DNA from: an uncultured Bacteroidales bacterium
GTDB taxonomy: Bacteria > Bacteroidota > Bacteroidia > Bacteroidales > UBA932
Assembly: GCA_934702165.1 (NCBI GenBank)
Contig: CAKUYG010000047.1
Location: 1-12,812, forward strand
Length of the DNA stretch: 12,812 bases
Direction of reading: 5' to 3'
Positions 1 to 8,883 of this stretch are shown piece by piece; within the stretch, counting starts at the first letter, position 1, and the number at the start of each line of letters is the position of its first letter. A program made the translations under genes and the position numbers. The notes beneath the pieces are model-generated. The model did not search any database and was not told where the DNA came from. It saw only the letters and a list, made by a program, of their open reading frames with translations.

Positions 1-1
1 G

Positions 2-175
2 GCAATACTTAAGATAGACGAGAAACAGAAGATGAAGGACGATATGGTGGCCAAGCTCGCCATGCTGCTCATAGATGACGGCAAGGCATCTTCCATGACC
101 GAGGCGCTTGACATTGTGATAAATTCAGAGACTTATCAGCGGCTCATAGATGGCAAGACGGCTATATTAAAATGA
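2..175 (+). CDS. C-terminal fragment of a small unidentified protein
   Basis: Of the three plus-strand frames, only this one is open from the window edge; the other two stop within the first 15 bases. It encodes 57 residues ending at TGA and rich in Lys, Asp, Met and Leu (for example KMKDDMVAKLAMLL and ALDIVINSETYQRL). The pattern suggests a small helical soluble protein. The true start is either upstream of the window or at an internal ATG at 32 or 44, neither with a clear ribosome-binding site. The style vaguely recalls the short hypothetical proteins found beside DUF3791-type genes, but I cannot assign a family. The promoter that follows separates it from the next gene. Confidence 0.55.
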   Translation, partial: AILKIDEKQKMKDDMVAKLAMLLIDDGKASSMTEALDIVINSETYQRLIDGKTAILK

Positions 176-182
176 CCTGAGA

Positions 183-214
183 TTCGGGTGATAGAAAATA
201 TTTTATTATATTTG
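183..214 (+). promoter_or_regulatory. Bacteroidota-type promoter for the peptidase-pssA operon
   Basis: TATATTTG at 207-214 is an exact match to the Bacteroidota -7 consensus TAnnTTTG. TTCG at 183-186 is a 3-of-4 match to the -33 TTTG, with a 20-nt spacer containing the AT-rich palindrome AAAATATTTT (195-204). This is the only sizeable non-coding gap in the plus-strand block. A transcript starting near 219-221 would have a leader of about 45 nt before the ATG at 266. Known: the consensus. Inferred: that this copy is used. Confidence 0.6.
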
Positions 215-265
215 TGATTGCGCCTCCGGGTGCACCTGTCAAGAAAATTTGATTTAGTTAGGTAT

Positions 266-1450
266 ATGAAGAAGTTTATCATTCCGGCTGCCATCTTGTG
301 CGCCTGCATCTGCGCGACTGCGCAGGTGAAGTCCCCGGTCGCTGACCTGGACTACACATTCACCACCGTCAAGGCCAATCCGATCACCTCTGTCAAGAAC
401 CAGGCTTCCAGCGGTACCTGCTGGGCCTATTCCACCATCGGTTTCTTCGAGTCCGAGGCGATCCGTCTGGGCAACATCAAAGACACGCTCAAGTATCCGG
501 ATTTCTCCGTATTCTTCGTGGTTTCCCATTCTTATATGGACAGGGCAGTGAAGTATGTCCGTCTCGACGGCAACCTCACTTTCGGCGCTGGCTCCGAGGC
601 GGATGATGTGCTTCATGTGATTGAAGATTACGGTATCGTGCCGCTCGAGGCCATGACAGGCATGAACTACGGCACACCACTCCCGAAGCAGGCCGAGCTT
701 GATGCTGTGCTTAAGGGCTATATCTCAGCTGTCGCCAAGAATCCGAACAGGACCCTCACAACCGCCTGGAGACCGGGATTCAAGGCTGTGCTTGACACAT
801 ACCTCGGACCTTGGCCTGAGAAATTCACCGTGGACGGGAAGGAATACACCCCGGAAGAATACCGTGACGCGATGAAGATCGTCCCGGAGGACTATGTGAC
901 CCTGTCTTCGTTCACCCACCATCCTTTCTATACCTGGTTCCCTCTTGAAGTGTGCGACAACTGGCGTTGGGATGAGGTGTACAATGTCCCTATCGACGAA
1001 TTCATGTCCATCCTCGATGATGCCATCATGAAAGGATACACCGTGGCTTGGGGAGCGGATGTCAGCCATGCCGGCTTCACCCGCAACGGTCTCGGTATCC
1101 TCGTTGACGTGAAAGCTACCGCTGCCGGATCTGACCAGGAGCACTGGGTCGGCAAGGAGGAGGGCAAGCCTGCCCCGGTTGCAATAGTTGAGAGCGTACC
1201 TACCCAGGAGTCCCGCCAGATAGAGTTCGAGAACAAGACCATCACCGATGACCATGGCATGCAGATCTTCGGTATCGCCAAGGATCAGGACGGAAAGAAG
1301 TACTACATGGTCAAGAATTCCTGGGGTGAGGCCGGCAAGTACAAGGGGATCTGGTACGTGACCGAGGCTTTTGTCAAGAACCAGAGCATGGACTACATGA
1401 TCCACAAGTCAGCTCTTCCTAAGGATCTGAGGAAGAAACTGTCCAAATAA
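266..1450 (+). CDS. Exported C1B cysteine peptidase (bleomycin hydrolase/PepC-type aminopeptidase)
   Basis: Papain-fold cysteine peptidase of 394 residues, probably trimming peptides in the periplasm. The active-site block QASSGTCWAYS supplies the oxyanion-hole Gln46 and nucleophile Cys52. DDHGMQIFG supplies His330, and VKNSWGE supplies Asn351, completing the Cys-His-Asn triad. The middle (YVTLSSF, then VPIDEFMSILDDAI and GYTVAWGADVS) matches the bleomycin hydrolase branch rather than cathepsins. I start at 266 because a typical signal peptide follows at once (MKKFIIPAAILCACICATAQ), with a signal peptidase I site A-T-A|Q at 17-20. The TTG at 218 lies almost on the predicted transcription start. 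Cys14 in LCAC could be a poor lipobox, so lipidation is not fully excluded. Cytosolic PepC is usually about 440-450 residues, so this is a slightly short, secreted version. Its stop overlaps the pssA start by one base (TAATG). Substrate unknown. Confidence 0.88.
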   Translation: MKKFIIPAAILCACICATAQVKSPVADLDYTFTTVKANPITSVKNQASSGTCWAYSTIGFFESEAIRLGNIKDTLKYPDFSVFFVVSHSYMDRAVKYVRLDGNLTFGAGSEADDVLHVIEDYGIVPLEAMTGMNYGTPLPKQAELDAVLKGYISAVAKNPNRTLTTAWRPGFKAVLDTYLGPWPEKFTVDGKEYTPEEYRDAMKIVPEDYVTLSSFTHHPFYTWFPLEVCDNWRWDEVYNVPIDEFMSILDDAIMKGYTVAWGADVSHAGFTRNGLGILVDVKATAAGSDQEHWVGKEEGKPAPVAIVESVPTQESRQIEFENKTITDDHGMQIFGIAKDQDGKKYYMVKNSWGEAGKYKGIWYVTEAFVKNQSMDYMIHKSALPKDLRKKLSK

Positions 1451-2169
1451 TGGCTTTAAAGAAATACATTCCTGATTTCATCACCTCGATGAATGTCGTG
1501 TGCGGCATCATCGGGGTGGTGTTCGCGTTTAAGGGACGCTTTGAGCATGCCTTCTACCTGATGTTGGCGGCTGCCGTCTTCGATTTTCTTGACGGTTTTT
1601 TTGCGAGGCTGCTCGGGGCTTATTCGGATATGGGGAAGGAACTCGACTCGCTCTGTGATATTGTGAGTTTCGGGGTTCTTCCTTCGGTGATGCTCTACAG
1701 GCTCATGTGCACCCAGATGTTCGGGGAGTGCGTGTTCTGCTGGATCCCACTCATCCTTACTGTGTTCAGCGCCTTGCGGCTTGCCAAATTCAATGTTGAC
1801 AAGCGGCAGTCGGATTCATTCCTCGGGCTTCCGGTCCCGGCTTCCGCTCTGCTCTGCGGTTCGCTTTGCTATTACATTTGCCATGACCCTGCCAGTTTCC
1901 TTTCTGACTGGGCGGCGGGCCCGTTTTTCCTCCCTGTCCTGTCTGTGGTCCTGAGCATCCTGATGGTGAGTGAGATTCCGATGTTCTCTCTGAAATTTCA
2001 CAAGGATGATTCGAGGGTGCTGAAGGTCAAGAGGCTGACTTTTGCTGCGCTGGCACTTGTCTTTGCCGCTGTCTGCCTGCTATGCTCCCTTAACTGGTCA
2101 ATGGCACTGGTGTTGACTCTTGCCTGCTATATACTCAAGAATATGATCTACGCGATTGTCAAGATATGA
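1450..2169 (+). CDS. pssA: CDP-diacylglycerol--serine O-phosphatidyltransferase
   Basis: Integral membrane enzyme that makes phosphatidylserine from CDP-diacylglycerol and L-serine, the precursor of phosphatidylethanolamine. The CDP-alcohol phosphatidyltransferase signature D-G-x2-A-R-x8-G-x3-D-x3-D is complete at residues 48-70 (DGFFAR, then GKELDSLCD), with metal- and substrate-binding Asp48, Asp66 and Asp70. The opening YIPDFITSMNVVCGIIGV is typical of type II PssA. The rest is a series of hydrophobic helices. The length of 239 residues is normal for the family. It overlaps the peptidase upstream by one base and the lipoprotein downstream by four (ATGA), so translation is probably coupled. 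No decarboxylase gene (psd) is in the window, so the partner enzyme must lie elsewhere. Confidence 0.93.
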   Translation: MALKKYIPDFITSMNVVCGIIGVVFAFKGRFEHAFYLMLAAAVFDFLDGFFARLLGAYSDMGKELDSLCDIVSFGVLPSVMLYRLMCTQMFGECVFCWIPLILTVFSALRLAKFNVDKRQSDSFLGLPVPASALLCGSLCYYICHDPASFLSDWAAGPFFLPVLSVVLSILMVSEIPMFSLKFHKDDSRVLKVKRLTFAALALVFAAVCLLCSLNWSMALVLTLACYILKNMIYAIVKI

Positions 2170-3272
2170 GACAACGTAAGGTTTTCCTTCTGCTTGCAGT
2201 TATGCTTCTCATGCTGCCTTCCTGCCGCCGCAAAGCGGTCGAGAACAGGCCAACGATTCCCTACGTGCGTTCGATTCTTGCCGACAGGACCAGCCGTGAG
2301 ATGTCTGTACTCAAGAGCAGTCCTGCGCCGGTGGTGCAGGCGGACATAAGTTACATAGGGCCTTCCGTGGCGGCGGACCGTTTCGCGGAGCTTTTCAGCG
2401 CTTATGACCGCAGAGACAATGTAGACGGCTCATTCAAGCAGGACGGTCTTCCGGATTTTGCGGGGGAGACTCTCGACTGCATTTCTGACGACAGCCTTGC
2501 TGTCTCTTCCACCGACAGCTCATATATCTCTTTCCTCAGGGAGAGGGTAGTGCGCGATGCCCTGTGCGCACTTGACACGGCGCTTCACATAAGTCCTTAT
2601 GATATTGAAGGGCTTGGCTCGAAGAACCGTTCGAAGCTGATAGTTCTCGGCACTCCGGCAGTTGCCCGCAATGGCGCTTTCGATGTCGACACACTTTTTC
2701 GCAGCACAGGCTGCGGGATACCGATGTTCTCTCCGATAGAGATTGCTTTTGACCGTGTTCTGAGCCGCGACGGGCGCAGGTTGATGAATGTGGGGGTCAT
2801 ATATGATCAGCGGATCTCATCGGACAGGGATTACCAGGATCTTTTCGCCAGGGCATGCAGAAAACATGGTCACAGCGGTTCTCTGTGTTTCACTTTGCCT
2901 TCCGGGGACCGGGACAGCTTGATTTTCCATCTTCTGGATGAATATGTGGACTCCGGGCACGGAGGAGTGCTTGATGCCGTGATAATAGACGACATGTATG
3001 TTGACCCGGATGAGGTGAAAAATGAACTTGCCCGCGTCGTGTCCGTGATGAACGAGAGTTCCATGACATACGGACGCCTCATTTCCAAGGACTTCGAGGT
3101 GGAGAGCAGCTTTGAGCTGACCGCAGAGGCCATGTATGATTATTTCCGCAGATACAATCTGTTTACACATAATATCGCTAAACCGCAGTTGCAGACGTAT
3201 CGGCCTGTCCCCCGTCCGGAGGCTGATGATGCGTCTGTCATCCTGATACCAGGCTCTTATGTTCAAAATTAG
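2166..3272 (+). CDS. Lipoprotein of unknown function, possible periplasmic-binding-like fold
   Basis: A 368-residue protein with a type II signal peptide: charged start MRQRKV, hydrophobic core, and lipobox LPSC with lipidated Cys20. The residues after the Cys are basic (RRKAVEN), not the acidic run linked to surface export in Bacteroidota, so a periplasm-facing anchor is more likely. I do not recognise a named family. Residues about 155-280 alternate hydrophobic strands with helices in a Rossmann-like way: KLIVLGTPAVA at 157-167, NVGVIYDQ at 208-215 followed by a helix, and LDAVIIDD at 269-276. This recalls type I periplasmic-binding proteins, but that is inference. The section from 310 (FEVESSFELTAEAMYDYF) looks helical. 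The start overlaps pssA by 4 nt, and the end runs 14 nt into the exonuclease gene, placing it firmly in this operon. Confidence 0.8.
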   Translation: MRQRKVFLLLAVMLLMLPSCRRKAVENRPTIPYVRSILADRTSREMSVLKSSPAPVVQADISYIGPSVAADRFAELFSAYDRRDNVDGSFKQDGLPDFAGETLDCISDDSLAVSSTDSSYISFLRERVVRDALCALDTALHISPYDIEGLGSKNRSKLIVLGTPAVARNGAFDVDTLFRSTGCGIPMFSPIEIAFDRVLSRDGRRLMNVGVIYDQRISSDRDYQDLFARACRKHGHSGSLCFTLPSGDRDSLIFHLLDEYVDSGHGGVLDAVIIDDMYVDPDEVKNELARVVSVMNESSMTYGRLISKDFEVESSFELTAEAMYDYFRRYNLFTHNIAKPQLQTYRPVPRPEADDASVILIPGSYVQN

Positions 3273-3912
3273 TATTCTTCCCGAGGAGATCGAGAAACTG
3301 CCTACTGGTGCGTTTCCGGGTGAAATCCACATCATAGAGAAGACAGGCTTGGGCTACGCCAAGGCAATAGCTTATCTGATGTCCCAGAAAATCATAGGTT
3401 TCGATACCGAGACCCGTCCGGTCTTCGCCTCCAACATGCCTCATCATGACGTGGCTCTGCTTCAACTTTCCGGCCCTGACAAGGCTTTCCTGTTCCGTGT
3501 CAACAAGCTCGGCATGCGCAAGCTCATGTGCGCGGTGCTTTCGAACCCGGACATCATCAAGGTAGGGGCGGCTGTGCATGACGATGTGCGCGGACTTCAG
3601 CATTACCATAAATTCGAGGCCCGCAATTTTGTGGATCTCCAGAAGATAGCCTCAGAATGGGGCGTGCGTGACAAGAGCGTAAAGAAGATGTCCGCCATCA
3701 TCCTTGGCTGCCGCATCTCGAAGACTCAGCAGCTGTCCAATTGGGAGGCTGACGAACTGTCCAAGTCCCAGCAGCTCTATGCTGCTACGGACGCATGGAT
3801 CTGCCGCGAGATGTACCTAAAACTTCTCGCTTCGGAGAAGCATCCGCTCAGCCCGGAGGAACTGAATCCACCTGTACAAAACAAGCAGAAAGATGATCAA
3901 AGTAATTCTTAA
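3259..3912 (+). CDS. 3'-5' exonuclease domain protein (DEDDy, RNase D/WRN-like)
   Basis: A stand-alone 217-residue DEDDy exonuclease, expected to remove nucleotides from the 3' end of RNA or DNA with two metal ions in the cytoplasm. Exo I is GFDTET (Asp49, Glu51). Exo II is in KVGAAVHDDVRGL (probably Asp109). Exo III is YAATD (Tyr174, Asp178), which makes it the DEDDy type. The Bacteroidota subfamily block RISKTQQLSNWEADEL is at about 152-167. There is no HRDC domain, so it is much shorter than RNase D itself. The start at 3259 leaves a usual-length lead into Exo I and overlaps the lipoprotein by 14 nt. The polar tail (QNKQKDDQSNS) overlaps the methyltransferase by 20 nt. Whether the natural substrate is RNA or DNA cannot be told, although the rRNA methyltransferase next door makes RNA plausible. 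Confidence 0.88.
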   Translation: MFKISILPEEIEKLPTGAFPGEIHIIEKTGLGYAKAIAYLMSQKIIGFDTETRPVFASNMPHHDVALLQLSGPDKAFLFRVNKLGMRKLMCAVLSNPDIIKVGAAVHDDVRGLQHYHKFEARNFVDLQKIASEWGVRDKSVKKMSAIILGCRISKTQQLSNWEADELSKSQQLYAATDAWICREMYLKLLASEKHPLSPEELNPPVQNKQKDDQSNS

Positions 3913-5092
3913 ACCGGGACGCGATTCGTCCCTGCGCCGCTTCCATCCGTGGGTGTTCAGCGGTGCTGTGGCAGATATAAAAGGAAAGCCGGAGGAAGGT
4001 GATGTCGTAGCAGTATACAGTGCTGACGGACAGTATCTTGCCGCAGGACATTATCAGGTGGGCTCCATTGCCGTGAGGATACTCTCCTTTGATGGGGATC
4101 CGCTTGATCCGCTCTTCTGGAAGGATGCCATATCCAAAGCTGTCGCGATGCGTCAGGCTGTGGGGCTGGATTGCTTCAACCCTGCAGGGACTGACTGTTT
4201 CCGTCTTGTCCACGGGGAAGGAGACGGGCTTCCGGGGCTTATCATCGACTGGTACGACGGCGTGTGCGTGCTTCAGGCGCATTCTGTCGGGATGTTCCGT
4301 GCCAAAGCAAGGATTTGCGAAGCTCTCAAAGATGTTTTGGGAGAATATCTAAAGGCTGTATATGACAAGAGTTCCGGCACAGCGCCTTTCAAGGCCGGGC
4401 TTGAACTCGTGGACGGATACCTTTACAGAAGGGATGATTTCAGCCAGGCGGAGATCTCGGTGTGCGAGAACGGCCGCCGCTTCCTCGTCAACTGGGAAGA
4501 GGGTCAGAAGACCGGATTCTTCCTCGATCAGCGTGACAACCGAGCCCTTGTGGGGAAGTATGCTGCCGGCAGGCGGGTGCTCAACCTTTTCTGCTATACG
4601 GGAGGCTTCAGTGTCTATGCGCTGACCGGCGGTGCGGAGTCCGTGGACTCAGTGGACTCATCGGCCAAGGCCATAGCCCTTGCTGACCGCAACCTTGCCC
4701 TCAATGCTCCGCAGGATGGGAAATGGAAAAACATCTGTGCCGATGCCATCGATTATCTCGGCACCTGCGAAGAGGGTAAATATGACCTTATGATAGTGGA
4801 TCCGCCGGCATTCGCAAAGCATAGGGATGCTCTCAAAAACGCCCTGAGGGCTTATCAGCGTCTCAATGCCGCAGCGATAGCCAAGGTGGCTTCCGGGGGA
4901 CTGGTCTTCACTTTCAGCTGCTCGCAGGTCGTGGACAAGATCACGTTTGCCAATACTGTCTTCTCCGCCGCCGCCCAGACCGGACGCCGCGTGAGGATCA
5001 TCGACCGTTTCTGTCAGGGTGCCGACCATCCTGTCAGCATCTATCACCCGGAAGGGGAGTACCTCAAAGGCCTGCTGCTCTACGTCGAGTAG
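3893..5092 (+). CDS. rlmI: Class I rRNA large-subunit methyltransferase, RlmI-like (m5C)
   Basis: SAM-dependent RNA cytosine-5 methyltransferase of 399 residues, close in length to E. coli RlmI (23S C1962). Residues 1-70 form a PUA RNA-binding domain (LKPGRDSSLRRFHPWVFSGA). The central part carries GQKTGFFLDQRDNR (204-217), typical of the RlmI/RlmK group. The SAM-binding motif I is NLFCYTGGFSVYA (231-243). Motif IV is VDPPAFAK (302-309). FSCSQ at 341-345 holds the catalytic-type Cys343. It is the last gene of the plus-strand block. The start at 3893 lies 20 nt inside the exonuclease gene and fits the PUA domain beginning. A hairpin covers the stop codon. The exact target base is inferred from the family, so the gene symbol is by similarity only. 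Confidence 0.88.
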   Translation: MIKVILKPGRDSSLRRFHPWVFSGAVADIKGKPEEGDVVAVYSADGQYLAAGHYQVGSIAVRILSFDGDPLDPLFWKDAISKAVAMRQAVGLDCFNPAGTDCFRLVHGEGDGLPGLIIDWYDGVCVLQAHSVGMFRAKARICEALKDVLGEYLKAVYDKSSGTAPFKAGLELVDGYLYRRDDFSQAEISVCENGRRFLVNWEEGQKTGFFLDQRDNRALVGKYAAGRRVLNLFCYTGGFSVYALTGGAESVDSVDSSAKAIALADRNLALNAPQDGKWKNICADAIDYLGTCEEGKYDLMIVDPPAFAKHRDALKNALRAYQRLNAAAIAKVASGGLVFTFSCSQVVDKITFANTVFSAAAQTGRRVRIIDRFCQGADHPVSIYHPEGEYLKGLLLYVE

Positions 5093-5107
5093 CAGGTCTC
5101 CGGATTT

Positions 5108-5109
<2 letters not shown>
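5071..5109 (+). terminator. Hairpin at the convergent gene boundary, likely terminator
   Basis: CCTGCTGCTC (5071-5080) pairs with GAGTAGCAGG (5087-5096) in a 10-bp stem with one G-U pair and a 6-nt loop. A run of five T follows at 5105-5109. The stem covers the last codons and stop of the methyltransferase gene. The T-run is 8 nt from the stem rather than adjacent, which weakens it as a plus-strand intrinsic terminator. The minus-strand side of the stem has no T-run. Confidence 0.42.
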
Positions 5110-6322
<1,213 letters not shown>

Positions 6323-7090
6323 AAACGATATTATAAGCTTCCTGTTTGATCTCTTTTCTTGTCTTGCCCCTGCGCCTTGAGAGCTGGAAATGCAGGCCGA
6401 CGGTGGCCATTATGTCCAGAGGGTATGCGTAGTTGTTGTAGTACTTGCTTTTGTAGTCCGGCTCGTAGAGGTTGGACCACGACCAGCGCAGCAGACAGTT
6501 GAAGTGTATCTCTACCGGGTCGAATATCAGGGCGAAACCGCCTCCGCCCTGGAAACCGTAGTCGAAGCGGCGGTCGTAACTGCGGAACCTGTCCGTCCAT
6601 TCCGGCTCCAGAGTTGGACCGGAGCGGGTGATGCTGCGTCTCCAGCCGCCGTAGACACCGGCGTTGGCCATGATCTTGGCCGGTTCGAAGTCGTAGTGGA
6701 ACTGCATCATAGCCGGGAATTCGATCACCTGTATCGAGCAGCGTGTGGCCCCGTCGACATCGGCGGAGATCCCCGTCTCCTTGTCGGCTTTGAATGCATA
6801 ACCTTCGTTGCCCATGGCCGCCCCGAGCACCAAGGCGAAGTATGGCATGCGGTCGAAGAGCTTGCTGAATTTGGTGTAGGTGACGGAGACATAGTTGGTG
6901 GAGAAGACGTACTCCGCGTTATGCTTGGTCGGGCTGAACCAGGTGTTGGCGAAGGTGACGCCGTAGTTGACCCCGATCAGGGAGTAGTCGTTTATCGGAC
7001 GGAGCTTCTTCACGACGGACGTGCTGTCCTGGGCTTCAAGCCCGATCGGGGCAAGAAGCAACAGGGCGGAAAGGATCTTTAAAATCGTCT

Positions 7091-8878
7091 TCATTTGAAT
7101 ATCTCTGACAGATTAATCTTCTGTGTCACTTCTGACCCGGCCGGGATCTTTATGAATTTGCCCCCGTCAACCTCGTAGAACTTGACCTTCTCCGGCTGAC
7201 GGTGCTCGAGTATAGAACCTGAGTCAACGATAGAGTTGCGGTTGCTGTCTTCTGTGATGCGGATGCAGTAGCCGCCCTCGGAAAGGTAAGGGAAGAGCAG
7301 GGTGGTGTCGGAGTCTATGATGTAGCTTCGCAGCACCTTGTCACGCTTCTCGTTGAGCAGATCCACGATGTATTTGCGGTCCACTCCGCTCATCTCGGCC
7401 TCAAGCGTGCTGAGCTTGTCGTCGTCCGGGAGGCTGCATTTGACCTCAAGACTGTCGGACCAGAATCCGTTGATGTCGCGGAATGCCCTGTGAGGCACTT
7501 TCATTATGTATTCGTAGCCCTGCATGAGTTTCTCCTTCGGTGTGAGGATGTATCGGCGCAGGTTGAGGCTGTCCCTCTCCACGCTGAAGTTCATCTTCTG
7601 CTCGGTCTGCCTCGGTGTGATGGCGGTGAACCTGATGGAGTCGAAGCTCTCGCGGATGATCGGGTAGCGGAATAGCACCTCGAATCCGTTCTGCTCCACA
7701 GTCTTCGGGTCGGCCGTGAGAGAAAACACGCATGTTGTGTCTTCCTGCTTTATGTTTTTGCGCGGCCGCTTGGAGTAGGTCTTCTTGTCGTTGGCAAGGG
7801 CCAGCTTTATCTGTTCCGTCGCAGGTGCAAGGACACCGAGGGAGTCGGTCTTGAGATAGGTGACTCCGATCTTCATGGTGTCAGGAGCGGCCCGGCGGCT
7901 GTTGATCCAGAGTTCCAGACTGTCCCGCATGATGTTGAACTGGCTGACTATCTGGCTCTGGCGGTACCCGTCGATCGTGATGGAATCGATCACCGCATCT
8001 GGGGCCATGAAAGTGATGTAGGCAGCCCTTTCGGCTGTGCGCTCCTTGTTGACGATGTATTGCTTGGACGGTCTCTCGCGGAAGAGGTTGAGTTCGTACT
8101 GGCTGCGGCGTGCGAGGCAGGCCACAGTGTCTTTCATGTCGTAGCGGAGGATCTCGCGGACTGTGTCGCTGGCGGTCAGGACCGGCCTTATCACCGAGTC
8201 AACGAATGCCACCGTCTCCGTCTCGGGGTTGAAGATATTGTCGTTGTCAGAGTCCTTGATGGCGTAGAGCCGGTAGAGGGTGTCCTTGATGAATGGGAGG
8301 GCGAAGAAGCCCCAGTCGTCGGTCTTCACCGCGGCGTAGGGCCTCACCTTGTAGACAGCCGAGTCCGACAAGTCAGTGTGCAGCAGGACGGTGGCACCCT
8401 TGACTGGAGCGAGCGTGTTGCAGTCCTGCACGGTGCCGGTGATCATCATCGAGTCGATCTTCTCCCCGGTGGAGAAGACGTAGGTATAGCCGGCGAACAT
8501 GTTGCCCTCGTTGGCATCGGCTATGGCGTCGGTGAAGTTGATGGTGTAGGTGGTGTTCTCTTGGAGCGGCTCCTCGAAGCTGACTACCAAGTTCTTGCCT
8601 CTTAGCCTGGCTTTCGGCGGCTTCTGCTGGGGAGGTGAGAGGAAGATGTTGGCGGCCTGCTTGATAGTGACGAACTCGTTGAAGCAGAAGACGAATTTAG
8701 CACCGTTCACCGGTACACCCACGGCGCCCGGCAGTGGGCGGATGTCGATAATGTATGGGGGGATGGTGTCTTTGTCGCCGCCGCTCGGGGCCTGGGTGGT
8801 GTTGGCGCAGGAGTGCGTGAACATCATCGGTATGAATATGACCAGTACGGTCAGTATGAGTGGAAGGAATCTTTTCAT
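7091..8878 (-). CDS. Ig-like domain lipoprotein (Big_5/SbsA type)
   Basis: A 595-residue lipoprotein of a Bacteroidota envelope family. The signal peptide (MKRFLPLILTVLVIFIP) leads to a loose lipobox THSC with Cys24, followed by the familiar ANTTQAPSGGDKDTIPP. Residues about 40-137 form a bacterial Ig-like Big_5 domain (VNGAKFVFCFNEFV ... YTINFTDAI ... YTYVFSTG). Residues about 145-230 look like a carboxypeptidase-regulatory beta-sandwich (ITGTVQDCNTLAPVKGATVLL) with an EF-hand-like loop DSDNDN at 209-214. A second such loop, DSNRNSIVD (544-552), precedes the family-typical QPEKVKFYE. I start at 8878, where the signal peptide begins. The same frame is open for another 134 codons upstream, but that stretch runs inside the Rel gene and reads as noise. 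The gene lies 5 nt after rel and overlaps the barrel gene. It has a structural or envelope-assembly role at most; activity unknown. Confidence 0.87.
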   Translation of the reverse strand: MKRFLPLILTVLVIFIPMMFTHSCANTTQAPSGGDKDTIPPYIIDIRPLPGAVGVPVNGAKFVFCFNEFVTIKQAANIFLSPPQQKPPKARLRGKNLVVSFEEPLQENTTYTINFTDAIADANEGNMFAGYTYVFSTGEKIDSMMITGTVQDCNTLAPVKGATVLLHTDLSDSAVYKVRPYAAVKTDDWGFFALPFIKDTLYRLYAIKDSDNDNIFNPETETVAFVDSVIRPVLTASDTVREILRYDMKDTVACLARRSQYELNLFRERPSKQYIVNKERTAERAAYITFMAPDAVIDSITIDGYRQSQIVSQFNIMRDSLELWINSRRAAPDTMKIGVTYLKTDSLGVLAPATEQIKLALANDKKTYSKRPRKNIKQEDTTCVFSLTADPKTVEQNGFEVLFRYPIIRESFDSIRFTAITPRQTEQKMNFSVERDSLNLRRYILTPKEKLMQGYEYIMKVPHRAFRDINGFWSDSLEVKCSLPDDDKLSTLEAEMSGVDRKYIVDLLNEKRDKVLRSYIIDSDTTLLFPYLSEGGYCIRITEDSNRNSIVDSGSILEHRQPEKVKFYEVDGGKFIKIPAGSEVTQKINLSEIFK

Positions 8879-8883
8879 CGTTG

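Noticed and set aside
218-265. TTG start giving 16 extra residues on the C1B peptidase
   Set aside because: The extension precedes a normal signal peptide, and the codon sits almost on the predicted transcription start. ATG at 266 is better.
6390-7082. 230-residue plus-strand frame opposite the barrel gene
   Set aside because: Composition is dominated by Val, Glu and Gly, there is no signal peptide or motif, and it is fully antisense to a convincing secreted protein.
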